Made by a program: the position numbers and the translations under genes. Positions 7,290 through 16,166 of a stretch of 64,000 nucleotides of DNA are shown in pieces. Numbering within the stretch: position 1 is the stretch's first letter; every line of letters starts with the position of its first letter. The notes under the pieces are model-generated. The model made no database searches. It was not told where the DNA came from and worked only from the letters and a program-made list of their open reading frames with translations. Source of the DNA: JAXGXT01 sp040772665 (GTDB lineage Bacteria; Bacillota; Clostridia; Lachnospirales; Anaerotignaceae); the NCBI GenBank assembly GCA_040772665.1, contig JAXGXT010000003.1, positions 124,001-188,000 on the forward strand, written 5' to 3'.

Positions 7290-8534
7290 ATGAGAAGTAT
7301 ATTAGAAATAGGAAAATTTGCAAAGGAAGCAAGCTTTAAAGCCGCATCCCTTACAAACCCTGAAAAAAGGGAAATACTTAACACATGTGCAGAAGCTGTT
7401 ATTAATAATATGGAAGAAATTCTTAAAGCAAATGCAGAAGATATAAGTTTTGCAGTTGAAAGCGGTATAAAAGGCGCCTTTATTGACCGTTTAACGCTTA
7501 ACAAGGAAAGAGTTGAGGGCATGGCTGACGGGCTTAGACAAGTGGCTAAGCTTTCCGACCCTATAGGTGAGGTTGTAAGCATGAACACCCTTGATAACGG
7601 ACTTATTGTTGGCAAGAAGAGAGTGCCTATGGGTGTTATAGGAATTATTTTTGAAGCAAGGCCTAATGTTACTGCCGATGCTTTTGGTCTTTGTCTTAAA
7701 GCAGGCAGCTCCACAATTTTAAGAGGCGGCAAGGAAGCTTTAAAAACAAATCTTGCCATTGTGAAGACTTTTAGAGATTGTCTTAAAACCATGGGTTATC
7801 CTGAAGATTTTGTTCAAGTTCTTGAAGATACAAGCCGTGAAACAGCAACACAAATGATGCAGTTAAATGGTTTTATTGACGTGCTTATACCAAGAGGCGG
7901 TGCAGGGCTTATTCAAAGTGTTGTAAAAAACAGCACTGTTCCTGTTATTGAAACGGGCACAGGAAACTGTCATGTTTTTGTTGATGAAACAGCAAAAATA
8001 GATGATGCCCTTAAAATTGTTATAAATGCAAAAACTCAAAGGCCTGGTGTTTGTAATGCCTGTGAAAGTCTTTTTGTTCATGAAAGCATTGCTGATGAGT
8101 TTATTCCCCTTGTTACAAAGGCATTATTTGAAAAAAATGTGGAAATACGGGGAGATGAAAGATTTCTTAAAGAAGAGGGAGTTATTGAGGCTTCTGAATG
8201 TGATTGGGAAACAGAGTATGCTGATTATATAATTTCGGCAAGGGTTGTAAAAGATGTGGATGAGGCAATAGAGCTTATAAGAAAATATTCTACCCATCAC
8301 AGCGAATGTATTGTTACAGAAGATTATACAAATGCTCAAAAGTTTTTAAACGAAGTTGATGCTGCCTGTGTTTATGTTAACGCTTCAACAAGGTTTACAG
8401 ACGGAGAACAGTTTGGGTTCGGGGCTGAAATTGGCATAAGCACACAAAAGCTTCACGCAAGAGGGCCTATGGGTCTTAAGGAGTTAACAACAACAAAATA
8501 TATTATTTATGGAAACGGACAGATAAGAGGTTAG
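7290..8534 (+). CDS. proA: Gamma-glutamyl phosphate reductase
   Basis: Reduces gamma-glutamyl phosphate to glutamate semialdehyde with NADPH, completing the ProB-ProA pair. This 414-residue aldehyde-dehydrogenase-fold protein shows the thiohemiacetal-forming Cys255 in PGVCNACESL, the VPMGVIGIIFEARPNV segment and the C-terminal GAEIGISTQKLHARGPMGL signature. AAGAGGTGG precedes the ATG. Last gene of the proB operon; no terminator is obvious between it and the spore protein gene, which has its own promoter-like sequence. Confidence 0.95.
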   Translation: MRSILEIGKFAKEASFKAASLTNPEKREILNTCAEAVINNMEEILKANAEDISFAVESGIKGAFIDRLTLNKERVEGMADGLRQVAKLSDPIGEVVSMNTLDNGLIVGKKRVPMGVIGIIFEARPNVTADAFGLCLKAGSSTILRGGKEALKTNLAIVKTFRDCLKTMGYPEDFVQVLEDTSRETATQMMQLNGFIDVLIPRGGAGLIQSVVKNSTVPVIETGTGNCHVFVDETAKIDDALKIVINAKTQRPGVCNACESLFVHESIADEFIPLVTKALFEKNVEIRGDERFLKEEGVIEASECDWETEYADYIISARVVKDVDEAIELIRKYSTHHSECIVTEDYTNAQKFLNEVDAACVYVNASTRFTDGEQFGFGAEIGISTQKLHARGPMGLKELTTTKYIIYGNGQIRG

Positions 8535-8577
8535 ATTGAAAAATTCAAATTTATATAATAATTTGAAAAATGTACCT

Positions 8578-8606
8578 GAATATTACTTTTGACTTGAGAA
8601 ATAATA
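8578..8606 (+). promoter_or_regulatory. Candidate forespore (sigma-G-type) promoter
   Basis: GAATA (8578-8582) and AATAATA (8600-8606) with a 17-base spacer resemble the GNATR and CATNNTA elements recognised by forespore sigma factors, placed ahead of a SASP gene as expected. Weak motifs in AT-rich DNA, so tentative. Confidence 0.35.
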
Positions 8607-8656
8607 CTATTGTAACATCAAACAAAAAAAGTATTTTTTTTAAGGAGGAATTCAAC

Positions 8657-8908
8657 ATGGCAAGTTCAAGTTCTTCAAAAGCAAATATTCCGGAGGCAAG
8701 AGCAGCTTTAGACAAATTCAAATATGAAGTGGCAAATGAAATTGGTGTGCCTCTTAAACAGGGTTATAACGGAGACCTCACATCTGCACAAAACGGATAT
8801 GTTGGCGGATATATGGTTAAGAAAATGATTGAAAATCAGGAAAGAATGATGGCTCAGGGTTCAGGAAGTCCTACAGGTTCATCAGGTTCATCCAGCCCAA
8901 CAATGTAA
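8657..8908 (+). CDS. Alpha/beta-type small acid-soluble spore protein
   Basis: An 83-residue DNA-binding spore protein. The core contains KFKYEVANEIGVPL (about residues 20-33), in which EVA-NEIG is the germination protease cleavage context, and GYVGGYMVKKMIE (about 47-59), the second conserved DNA-contacting segment. N- and C-terminal tails rich in Ser, Gly, Pro and Thr flank it. The start is the ATG at 8657 behind TAAGGAGGAATTC; an upstream in-frame ATG at 8570 has no ribosome binding site. It supports the inference that the organism forms endospores. A strong terminator follows. Confidence 0.92.
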   Translation: MASSSSSKANIPEARAALDKFKYEVANEIGVPLKQGYNGDLTSAQNGYVGGYMVKKMIENQERMMAQGSGSPTGSSGSSSPTM

Positions 8909-8959
8909 TTAGTGAAAGCTGTTAAGAAATAGGCTTTAAAGCCTGTTAGGTTTTAAACA

Positions 8960-9003
8960 AAAAAAGGTATGTGTCACAAACAATGTGATGCATACCTTTT
9001 TTA
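8960..9003 (+). terminator. Terminator of the spore protein gene
   Basis: GGTATGtgTCACA / TGTGAtgCATACC forms a long stem (8966-8996) followed by six T and preceded by an A run, so it may work in both directions. Confidence 0.8.
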
Positions 9004-9097
9004 TTGAAATAAAAAGATATATTTGTTTTAAAAGAAATACAAAGAGCATCAACCGTTTAGCATGTAATAAAAAACAATCTATTTTAAAGGTTATGTG

Positions 9098-9530
9098 ATA
9101 TAATATCCACAAACTTTGTTTGTGGAAAGAGCCTAACGGCTCTGCCGCTGTTATCACAGCGGACAGAACGTAGACAAAGTCAAAACCTTGAGGGCTTTGC
9201 CCTCAAACACCCACAAGGGTTTTACCCTTGACCCATCTAAAACCGCATGAATATGCGGTTTTGATAAAAGTTTTTGGTCTTGCTTTTTTCAAAAAGCAAG
9301 TGGGGTTGGGCAACGCCCAAGGTTTGTCTTCAGTCTGGCCGCTGTTATCACAATGGATTATATTACTCATAAAACTTTTCAAGTTTTATTCGCCCGTTGA
9401 CAAAAGAAAATGTCGGCTTTGCCGCCGCATTCTTTTGTTTTTACGATAATATCCACAAACTTTGTTTGTGAAAGAGGCTAACGATTATACCGTCGCTTTC
9501 TTTTGCCTTTATGATATAATATCACAAGAC
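9098..9530. repeat. Chain of about ten short palindromes (dispersed repeat cassette)
   Basis: A 430-bp non-coding stretch made of consecutive small inverted repeats: CCACAAACTTTGTTTGTGG (9107-9125), AGAGCCTAACGGCTCT, CCGCTGTTATCACAGCGG, TTGAGGGCTTTGCCCTCAA, CAAGGGTTTTACCCTTG, AAACCGCATGAATATGCGG, CTTGC/GCAAG, TTGGGCAACGCCCAA, AAAACTTTTCAAGTTTT, then a GAAAATGTCGG...GCCGCCGC block and a second CCACAAACTTTGTTTGTG. Bases 9338-9455 match 29477-29597 closely, and 9239-9320 match the reverse complement of 23461-23547. No gene-like coding signal is present. Confidence 0.7.
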
Positions 9531-9580
9531 GTAAGTATTTGAACTTTACATTTTCCAAAGAGGTGATTGTTCTGAATGAA

Positions 9581-10936
9581 GTGAATATAGCTGATATAAA
9601 AAGGAAGCTGGACACCATAGCCGCAGAAATTTTAAGGCTTACAAGAAGCAGACTGCTGCTGAAATTTAATTTTCTTGATACTGCCATAGGCAGACTTGAA
9701 ATTTATAATGACGATTTGGTTTTTCAGCTTGCAACAAACGGCCAAAGGCTCTATTTTTGTTCACAATGGGTTTTGGAAACCTTTAAAGAGGAGGAACAAA
9801 AGTTAAGCAGAGCATATTTACACTCAATTTTGCATTGTATTTTTAAACATCCTTTTGTTTCGCCTAAGTTAAACAAAAAATATTGGAACTTGGCGGCAGA
9901 CATTGCAGTTGAAAATATACTTTCGGAAATGAACAACGAGCAAATAAGCTGTAACGGTGTTCAATACCAAGAACAGATGCTTTGCAGACTAAAAGAGGAA
10001 ATAAGGCCTATAACTGCAGAAAAGGTTTATAAATATTTAGTTGATAAAAATTATTCTGATGATGAGGTTGAAAAACTTGCCGAATATTTTTATCGTGACA
10101 ATCACGGGCTTTGGTGGCCTGACGAAGAAGACGAAGACAAAAAAGACAATGAAGAGGGCGAGGGCGGCGAAGAGCAATCTATTGACATGGAAGAGCTTAT
10201 GAAAGAATGGGAAGAAATAAGCAAAATGCTTGATGTGGATTTAGATACTCTTTCAAAAGATTCGGACAAAAGCGACAGCCTTATTCAGAACTTAAAAGAA
10301 TTAAACAGAGATAAATATGATTATAAAGAGTTTTTGAGAAAATTTTCAGTGCGTGGAGAGGACATGCTTATAAATGATGAAGAATTTGATTATGTATACT
10401 ATACATACGGACTTAGTCATTATGGAAACATGCCCCTTATTGAGCCTTTGGAGTATAAAGAAACTGAAAAAATAAATGACTTTGTTATTGCCATTGATAC
10501 ATCAGGAAGTGTTAAGGGTGAAGTGGTGCAAAGATTTCTTAACAAAACTTACTCCATGCTTATGATGGAGGAGAGTTTTTTTAAAAAAATAAACATGAGA
10601 ATTATACAATGTGATGATAAAATACAAGAAGAGGTTAAAATCGAAAGCAAAGAGGATTTTGACACTTATATGAAGAACATGAAAATAAAAGGTTTTGGCG
10701 GAACAGATTTTAAGCCGGTTTTTAGCAGAATAGAAGAGCTTATTAGTGCAAAGGAATTTGACAATTTAAAAGGGCTTATTTATTTTACAGACGGGTATGG
10801 AATGTATCCTTTAACAAAACCTACTTTTGAATCGGCGTTTATATATTTAGGATATGACCCTGAAAGGCCGCCCACACCGCCTTGGGCAATTAAACTGTGT
10901 CTGGATGAGGAACAACTAACGGAGGATTTAAAATGA
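9581..10936 (+). CDS. VWA-like domain protein with degenerate metallopeptidase motif
   Basis: About 451 residues. The C-terminal half is a von Willebrand A-type domain with the metal-ion-dependent adhesion site DTSGS (about 305-309) and FTDGYG further on. A very acidic linker (EEDEDKKDNEEGEGGEE) precedes it. The N-terminal part matches the putative metallopeptidase region of the VWA-like/DUF2201 family. Where the family has HExxH it reads H81-S-I-L-H85, so the catalytic Glu appears missing. The ATG of the next gene overlaps its stop by four bases. The start is uncertain: AAGAGGTG at 9558-9565 is followed by CTG at 9572 and GTG at 9581, and a TTG occurs at 9539. Partner of the MoxR-like ATPase. 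Confidence 0.75.
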   Translation: MNIADIKRKLDTIAAEILRLTRSRLLLKFNFLDTAIGRLEIYNDDLVFQLATNGQRLYFCSQWVLETFKEEEQKLSRAYLHSILHCIFKHPFVSPKLNKKYWNLAADIAVENILSEMNNEQISCNGVQYQEQMLCRLKEEIRPITAEKVYKYLVDKNYSDDEVEKLAEYFYRDNHGLWWPDEEDEDKKDNEEGEGGEEQSIDMEELMKEWEEISKMLDVDLDTLSKDSDKSDSLIQNLKELNRDKYDYKEFLRKFSVRGEDMLINDEEFDYVYYTYGLSHYGNMPLIEPLEYKETEKINDFVIAIDTSGSVKGEVVQRFLNKTYSMLMMEESFFKKINMRIIQCDDKIQEEVKIESKEDFDTYMKNMKIKGFGGTDFKPVFSRIEELISAKEFDNLKGLIYFTDGYGMYPLTKPTFESAFIYLGYDPERPPTPPWAIKLCLDEEQLTEDLK

Positions 10937-12459
10937 ACATAAAACAAGCAAAAAAGGAAGTTGAAAATTCTGTAAGAGCATATCTTTTAAAAGATAAATT
11001 CGGGAACTATTGTGTTGATTTGGTAAGGCAAAGGCCTCTTTTAATTATTGGCGCACCTGGCATTGGAAAAACTGCGGTTATGGAACAAATATCACAGGAA
11101 ATGGGCATTGGTCTTGTTGCATATTCAATGACACACCACACAAGGCAAAGCGCCATAGGACTTCCCTATATTGAAAAAAAGATATATGACGGAGTTGAGG
11201 TTGCAGTTTCAGAATACACCATGAGTGAAATAGTGTCTTCTATTTATGATTATATGGATGAAACGGGAATTAAAGAGGGAATTTTGTTTTTGGATGAAAT
11301 TAACTGTGTTTCTGAAACACTTTCACCTGCCATGCTTCAATTTTTACAGTATAAAACCTTTGGCAACCACTCAATTCCGAAGGGGTGGGTTATTGTTACA
11401 GCAGGAAATCCTCCTGAATATAACAAAAGTGTACGGGAATTTGACGTTGTTACACTTGACAGAGTTAAAAAAATTGATGTAAGTGCAGATTTTGGGGTAT
11501 GGAGGGAATATGCTGTTTCAAAGGGAATACATTCTTCTGTTATTACGTTTCTTGACATAAAAAGAAACTACTTTTATAACATAGAAAGCACAATAGACGG
11601 AAAAGCTTTTGTTACGGCAAGAGGCTGGGAGGATTTATCTCAGATTATTCAGCTTTATGAACAGCTTGAAATAGAGATTGATGAAAACCTTTGCCTGCAG
11701 TATATTCAAAACAAAGAGATTGCCAAAGCTTTTGCAATTTACTATGCTCTTTTTAATAAGTATAAATCAGATTATAAAGTGCTTGAAATACTTGATGGAA
11801 AATATGACGAAGAAATTAAAGAAAGAGCCAAAGAGGCTAAGTTTGATGAAAGAATTACACTTTTAGGGCTTTTGCTTGAAACTGTTACAGACAATATGAA
11901 GAGTTGTCTTTATATGGATGATTATATAACCATTATTTTTGAGATTTTAAAGGGATTAAAAATTTCTGTTTCATCAAAAGAAGAAGAAAAAAGCATAACG
12001 GAAATTTTAAGCGAAATTATTGAAATGAGAAAAGCAGATGTAGCAAAAAAAGCTTCAAAAGGGCTTATTGGCAAGGAAAAGGAGTCTGCTTTAAGAGAAG
12101 TTATTTTTATTTTGGAAACTTTCCTTATTGACATTAAGGAGAAGAATATAACCGATAAAAAGAAAGGCTTTGATTTCATAAAGAAAGAATTTGAAGAAAT
12201 AGTAAGCGGTTTGGATAAAAATGTTGAAAACACAAAGGCTAAGCTTGAAAACATGTTTGGCTTTATTGAAGATGTTTTTGGCAAGGAACAAGAAATGCTT
12301 CTTTCTGTTACAGAGCTTACAGCCAACCGCAGCAGCGCAAGGTTTATAGGAAAATACGGTGCTGAAAAATATTTTGAAAACAACAAGGAACTTCTTTTTT
12401 ATGAAAGACAGCAGGATATTATGAAAGAACTTAGCGTGCTTGATGGGATGATGAAATGA
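10933..12459 (+). CDS. MoxR-like AAA+ ATPase
   Basis: A 508-residue AAA+ ATPase with Walker A GAPGIGKT (residues 40-47), Walker B ILFLDEI (117-123), and a sensor-1-like ITAGNPP segment shortly after (read here as VTAGNPPEY). The long C-terminal region (about 290-508) is helical and charged and has no family I recognise. MoxR ATPases typically act as chaperones that insert cofactors or remodel targets together with VWA proteins. The overlap with the upstream VWA gene (ATGA) and downstream LRR gene (4 bases) indicates coupled translation and probably one complex. No membrane segment or signal peptide is visible, so the machine is likely cytoplasmic. Confidence 0.85.
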   Translation: MNIKQAKKEVENSVRAYLLKDKFGNYCVDLVRQRPLLIIGAPGIGKTAVMEQISQEMGIGLVAYSMTHHTRQSAIGLPYIEKKIYDGVEVAVSEYTMSEIVSSIYDYMDETGIKEGILFLDEINCVSETLSPAMLQFLQYKTFGNHSIPKGWVIVTAGNPPEYNKSVREFDVVTLDRVKKIDVSADFGVWREYAVSKGIHSSVITFLDIKRNYFYNIESTIDGKAFVTARGWEDLSQIIQLYEQLEIEIDENLCLQYIQNKEIAKAFAIYYALFNKYKSDYKVLEILDGKYDEEIKERAKEAKFDERITLLGLLLETVTDNMKSCLYMDDYITIIFEILKGLKISVSSKEEEKSITEILSEIIEMRKADVAKKASKGLIGKEKESALREVIFILETFLIDIKEKNITDKKKGFDFIKKEFEEIVSGLDKNVENTKAKLENMFGFIEDVFGKEQEMLLSVTELTANRSSARFIGKYGAEKYFENNKELLFYERQQDIMKELSVLDGMMK

Positions 12460-13952
12460 TGTTTAAGTATATTGAGGAAAAGGACGGCATAACCATAATA
12501 GGTCTTAATGACACAAGTTTTAAAAGGCTTACAATTCCCGCCGTTATTGACGGGAAAAAGGTAAAGAAACTTGGTTCTGCAGCTTTTTTCGCAAATCATG
12601 AAATAGAAGAGCTGATAATTGAAGAAGGAATTGAAGAAATTGAGTCATACTGTTTTTCAAAAGTTGAAAATCTGATTAAAGCAGAATTTCCACAAACACT
12701 TAAAAGCATTGGGCATGAGGCATTTTTAGGATGCGGAAGTCTTAAAGAAATTAAAATACCTCCTTGCTGCAATTTTATTGGTTCAAAAGCTTTTTCTTGG
12801 TGCAGTGAGGCAACAAACCTTTATTTTGAGAATTGCGAAGAGCTTAGAATTGAAGAAAGTGCCTTTTCCTTTTGTTCTGAATTAAAGGAGGTTGTTTTGC
12901 CGGAAGGCCTTGTAGAGCTTGATAAAAGCAGTTTTTCTGTTTGCGGAAGCTTAAAAAAGGTTGTTTTGCCTTCAAGTTTAAAGACCATAGGCATACAGTG
13001 TTTTGAGGGCTGCGGAAACCTTCAGGATGTTATTTTAAAAGAAGGGCTTGAAGTTATAGGAAGTTGGGCCTTTAGAGAGTGCAAAGGTTTAAGGGCAATT
13101 GAACTGCCTAAAAGTCTTAAGATAATTGGTGACGGGGCATTTATTGGATGTATTGAAATAAGAAGTGTAAAAATTCCAAAGGGAGTAAGGGAAATAAGCG
13201 ACTGGTGTTTTGGAAAGTGCAGAACCATTGAGTTTATGGAAATACCTGAGGGTGTGGAGGTAATAGGAAGTTTTTCTTTCAGCAGATGCAGAAAGATTAA
13301 AAAATTATATTTGCCTGAAAGTATCAGTGTTATAAAAAGAGGGGCTTTTTCTGTTTGTCTTGATGCGGAAAGAATTAATCTGGGATATGGTGTAAGAGTA
13401 ATAGAAGAACGTGCTTTTGAAATGTGCAGCGGTCTTAAATGGATTAATATTCCCGAAACTGTGGAAAAGCTTAATTTAAATATTTTTTATGAATGCAAGA
13501 AGCTTTTAGGAATTGAATATGCGGTTAAAAATCGTGAAGTTGAGTTTATTTATATTCCGCCTGCGGCTATGGGTGTAAAGTTTACAAAGAAGATTTCAGA
13601 TAGAGCTATCCCCTGGAAAGACTATGATTTGATGTTTGATAAGATTAGAGGTTTGGAATATAAAATTGAAATGTGTATTTTCAGGCTAAAAAATGCCTTT
13701 GATTTAGAAGAAGAGCAAAAGGAAAGATATTTGACTTATTTAAGAAGATATTCAAAAAACCTTATTTTAAAAGCAATTTTTGAGGATTCTGTGGAGGACA
13801 TGGGCTTTTACGGAGATAATTTACTTATATCTCAAAACAACATTGATGAATATATTGAAGCTTCGGCGAAGAAGCAAGGCAGGCTTACAGGATATTTATT
13901 AGATTATAAGCAAAAAAGATTTGGAAAAACAATAAAAAGATTTGTGCTTTAA
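12456..13952 (+). CDS. Cytoplasmic BspA-type leucine-rich-repeat protein
   Basis: A 498-residue protein with about thirteen tandem leucine-rich repeats of the BspA/LRR_5 type (pattern I..GAF..C..L..I.LP..L..I, about residues 25-330). A non-repeat helical C-terminal region follows, with a SAKKQGRLTGYLLDYK segment near the end. Most BspA proteins are exported, but this one lacks a signal peptide and starts directly with MMFKYIEEKDG, so it is expected to be intracellular. Its start overlaps the stop of the MoxR ATPase, which suggests it is a recognition or scaffold subunit of the VWA-MoxR machine rather than an adhesin. A T-tailed hairpin follows. Confidence 0.8.
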   Translation: MMFKYIEEKDGITIIGLNDTSFKRLTIPAVIDGKKVKKLGSAAFFANHEIEELIIEEGIEEIESYCFSKVENLIKAEFPQTLKSIGHEAFLGCGSLKEIKIPPCCNFIGSKAFSWCSEATNLYFENCEELRIEESAFSFCSELKEVVLPEGLVELDKSSFSVCGSLKKVVLPSSLKTIGIQCFEGCGNLQDVILKEGLEVIGSWAFRECKGLRAIELPKSLKIIGDGAFIGCIEIRSVKIPKGVREISDWCFGKCRTIEFMEIPEGVEVIGSFSFSRCRKIKKLYLPESISVIKRGAFSVCLDAERINLGYGVRVIEERAFEMCSGLKWINIPETVEKLNLNIFYECKKLLGIEYAVKNREVEFIYIPPAAMGVKFTKKISDRAIPWKDYDLMFDKIRGLEYKIEMCIFRLKNAFDLEEEQKERYLTYLRRYSKNLILKAIFEDSVEDMGFYGDNLLISQNNIDEYIEASAKKQGRLTGYLLDYKQKRFGKTIKRFVL

Positions 13953-13992
13953 GCAAACCGATTGTCATGTTGAGATTTAATTAACAAATCAT

Positions 13993-14042
13993 CCCTTTTG
14001 TTATACATGGTTATTTTAAAACAAAAGGGAGTTTTTATTTTA
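13993..14042 (+). terminator. Terminator of the VWA-MoxR-LRR operon
   Basis: CCCTTTTGTT and AACAAAAGGG form a ten-base stem followed by AGTTTTTATTTT. Confidence 0.7.
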
Positions 14043-14176
14043 ACGGTGAAAAAAAGAGAGCCTATTTTACTTTGTCACTTTATTTCGGAATAAGTGATGT
14101 TTTTTACATTGATAATAATTGTAAAAAACTGTACAATAAAGATATTGCTATCCATAAATTAAGGTGCAAAGGAGAT

Positions 14177-14980
14177 ATGGTTTTGGAGATATTGAACTGG
14201 AAAGAGTTTCTTTATCCATACGAGCAGGCGGTTGCAGAGCTTACGCTTAAAATGGAATATGCGATGAATGAATATAGAAAACTTGGAATGTATTCACCCA
14301 TTGAATCTGTTATGGGCAGAGTTAAAAACCCTTCAAGCATAATGGAGAAGGTTCAGAAGAAAAAAATACCCAATGAAAAAATTGAAGAGGAAATAGATGA
14401 CATAGCAGGAATAAGGGTTTTATGTCAGTTTGTTGAGGACATACCTAAAGTAGTTTCACTTATTAAAAGGCATCATGGCAGAGATTTGACAATCCATGAG
14501 GAGCTGGACTACATAACAAACGCAAAGCCAAGCGGATACAGAAGCTATCATATAATAGTTAAATATCCCATAAATTCAGTAACAGGCTTTAAAGAGGTTA
14601 TGGCTGAAATTCAAATCAGAACCCTTGCAATGAACTTTTGGGCAGTGGCAGAACATTCTTTAAAATACAAATACAGCGGAAACATTCCCCGTGAAGTAAA
14701 AGAGCGGCTTATAACATGTGCAGAGGCAGCATTTAGCCTTGACAACGAAATGAGCACAATAAGAAATGAAATAATGTATGCCCAAAGGATAAATAAAATT
14801 AAAGACGATTTAATTGCCGATATAATAGAGCATATACAAAATCTTTATTTCATTTTAAAGCTAAGTGAAATGGAAGAAATAAACACACAGTTTGTTGAGC
14901 TTTGGAGTGAGGGAACAATAGAAGAACTTAAAGCCTTTAAAGAAGAACTTGGAAGCATTACAAAATTATATGGAGCATAA
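14177..14980 (+). CDS. Small alarmone synthetase, (p)ppGpp synthetase family
   Basis: A 267-residue protein with only the RelA/SpoT synthetase domain: MGRVKNPSSIMEK near residue 53, DDIAGIRVLCQF (substrate/metal binding) near 75, AKPSGYRSYHI near 117, and EIQIRTLAMNFWAVAEHSLKYKY (pyrophosphate/GTP contacts) in the 140-165 region. No hydrolase or regulatory domain is present, so it would make ppGpp or pGpp from ATP and GDP/GTP without degrading it, like RelQ/YjbM. GGAG is just two bases from the ATG at 14177; the TTG at 14183 has better spacing and is an alternative. Followed after six bases by a metallophosphoesterase gene. Confidence 0.88.
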   Translation: MVLEILNWKEFLYPYEQAVAELTLKMEYAMNEYRKLGMYSPIESVMGRVKNPSSIMEKVQKKKIPNEKIEEEIDDIAGIRVLCQFVEDIPKVVSLIKRHHGRDLTIHEELDYITNAKPSGYRSYHIIVKYPINSVTGFKEVMAEIQIRTLAMNFWAVAEHSLKYKYSGNIPREVKERLITCAEAAFSLDNEMSTIRNEIMYAQRINKIKDDLIADIIEHIQNLYFILKLSEMEEINTQFVELWSEGTIEELKAFKEELGSITKLYGA

Positions 14981-14986
14981 AAAAGA

Positions 14987-15676
14987 ATGGGACTTTTTGC
15001 AATTGGTGATTTACATTTATCAAAATCTGTTTCAAAACCTATGGATATTTTCGGAGAAGCTTGGATTAACCATACAGAAAAGCTTGAAAAAAATTGGTGC
15101 AAAACAATAACTGAAAATGATACGGTTTTAATATGCGGTGATACAAGCTGGGCAATAAACATTGACGAGGCAAAGCCGGACCTTGACTTTATAAACAGCT
15201 TATCCGGGAAAAAAGTTTTTATAAGAGGCAATCATGATTATTGGTGGAGCAGTGTTTCAAGGCTTAACAGCATGTATGAAAATATGGTTTTTCTGCAAAA
15301 CGATTTTATAACATACAAAAACATTGCCGTTTGCGGCTCTCGAGGCTGGATTTTTCCACAGGGGGAAGAGTTTAGTGAAAAGGATTTAAGAACATTTAAA
15401 AGAGAAGAAATAAGGTTTCGCCTATCCCTTGAAAGTGCAAGAAAAAAAGGATATGAAGAAATTTTATTTATGACTCACTTTCCTCCGGCAACTTTGAAAG
15501 GCGAAGGAGGTTTTATGGATATATTAAAAGAATATAACGTGACAACTGTTGTTTATGGACATTTGCACGGAAAAGAAGGTTTTGAAACAGGAGTTAAGGG
15601 TATAAAAAACGGCATTGATTTTAAGCTGGTTTCTGCTGATTATATTGATTTTTGCCCGCAAAGTATTTTTGACTGA
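14987..15676 (+). CDS. Calcineurin-like metallophosphoesterase
   Basis: A 229-residue dinuclear-metal phosphoesterase with the full motif set: GDLHLS (7-12), GDTSW (about 50), GNHDYWW (about 78), a THFPP histidine (about 163) and GHLHGKE (about 185). Substrate unknown; the family covers phosphodiesterases acting on nucleotides, phospholipids or proteins. It starts six bases after the alarmone synthetase stop, so the two are probably cotranscribed. A link to nucleotide signalling would be inference only. Confidence 0.85.
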   Translation: MGLFAIGDLHLSKSVSKPMDIFGEAWINHTEKLEKNWCKTITENDTVLICGDTSWAINIDEAKPDLDFINSLSGKKVFIRGNHDYWWSSVSRLNSMYENMVFLQNDFITYKNIAVCGSRGWIFPQGEEFSEKDLRTFKREEIRFRLSLESARKKGYEEILFMTHFPPATLKGEGGFMDILKEYNVTTVVYGHLHGKEGFETGVKGIKNGIDFKLVSADYIDFCPQSIFD

Positions 15677-15698
15677 TTATTTTGGGAGGAATTTAAAG

Positions 15699-16145
15699 AT
15701 GGTAGTAATGGTTATTGACGGACAAGGCGGCGGAGTGGGCAAGGCTGTTATTGAAAAGCTTAAGCCTGTTTTGGGAGAGGAACATCAGCTTGTTGCTGTG
15801 GGAACAAACTCCATAGCTACGGCCACAATGCTTAAAGCAGGAGCCGTTAATGTGGCAACCGGCGAAAATGCAATAAAATATAATGCTGAAAGAGCAGATA
15901 TAATTATGGGAAGTGTAGGAATAATATCTGCAAATTCAATGTTTGGGGAATTGTCGCCTAATATGGCAAACGCCATAAGTGAAAGCGAGGCAATGAAAAT
16001 TTTAATTCCTCTTAAAAAATGCGGTCTTTACGTTGTGGGTGTCAACACAGACTCCATGCCGAAAATGATTGATGAGGCAGTGGATGTTGCTATGGATTGT
16101 ATAAAAGGTTTACGTCACAGCCACCACAAGCATTATCATGGATAA
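15699..16145 (+). CDS. DUF3842-family protein
   Basis: A 148-residue protein beginning MVVMVIDGQGGGVGKAVIEKL, a glycine-rich loop reminiscent of a nucleotide-binding Rossmann start, and ending in a histidine-rich tail (HSHHKHYHG) that could bind metal. It matches the DUF3842 family by overall pattern; no biochemical role is known to me. The ATG at 15699 follows GGGAGGAAT with good spacing; upstream in-frame codons would overlap the metallophosphoesterase. It is followed 21 bases later by the MntP-like exporter, and the His-rich tail together with a metal exporter is suggestive but not conclusive. Confidence 0.75.
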   Translation: MVVMVIDGQGGGVGKAVIEKLKPVLGEEHQLVAVGTNSIATATMLKAGAVNVATGENAIKYNAERADIIMGSVGIISANSMFGELSPNMANAISESEAMKILIPLKKCGLYVVGVNTDSMPKMIDEAVDVAMDCIKGLRHSHHKHYHG

Positions 16146-16166
16146 AAAAGGAGAGCTAAGGTTTAG

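Noticed and set aside
9228..9449. A 73-codon open frame in the palindrome chain
   Set aside because: A similar peptide (IILLIKLFKFYS, KRKCRLCRR) appears at 29455-29727 only because the same DNA repeat is present. The frame crosses several perfect palindromes and has no ribosome binding site.
9098..9530. CRISPR array
   Set aside because: The palindromes differ from one another and are not equal-length direct repeats separated by unique spacers.
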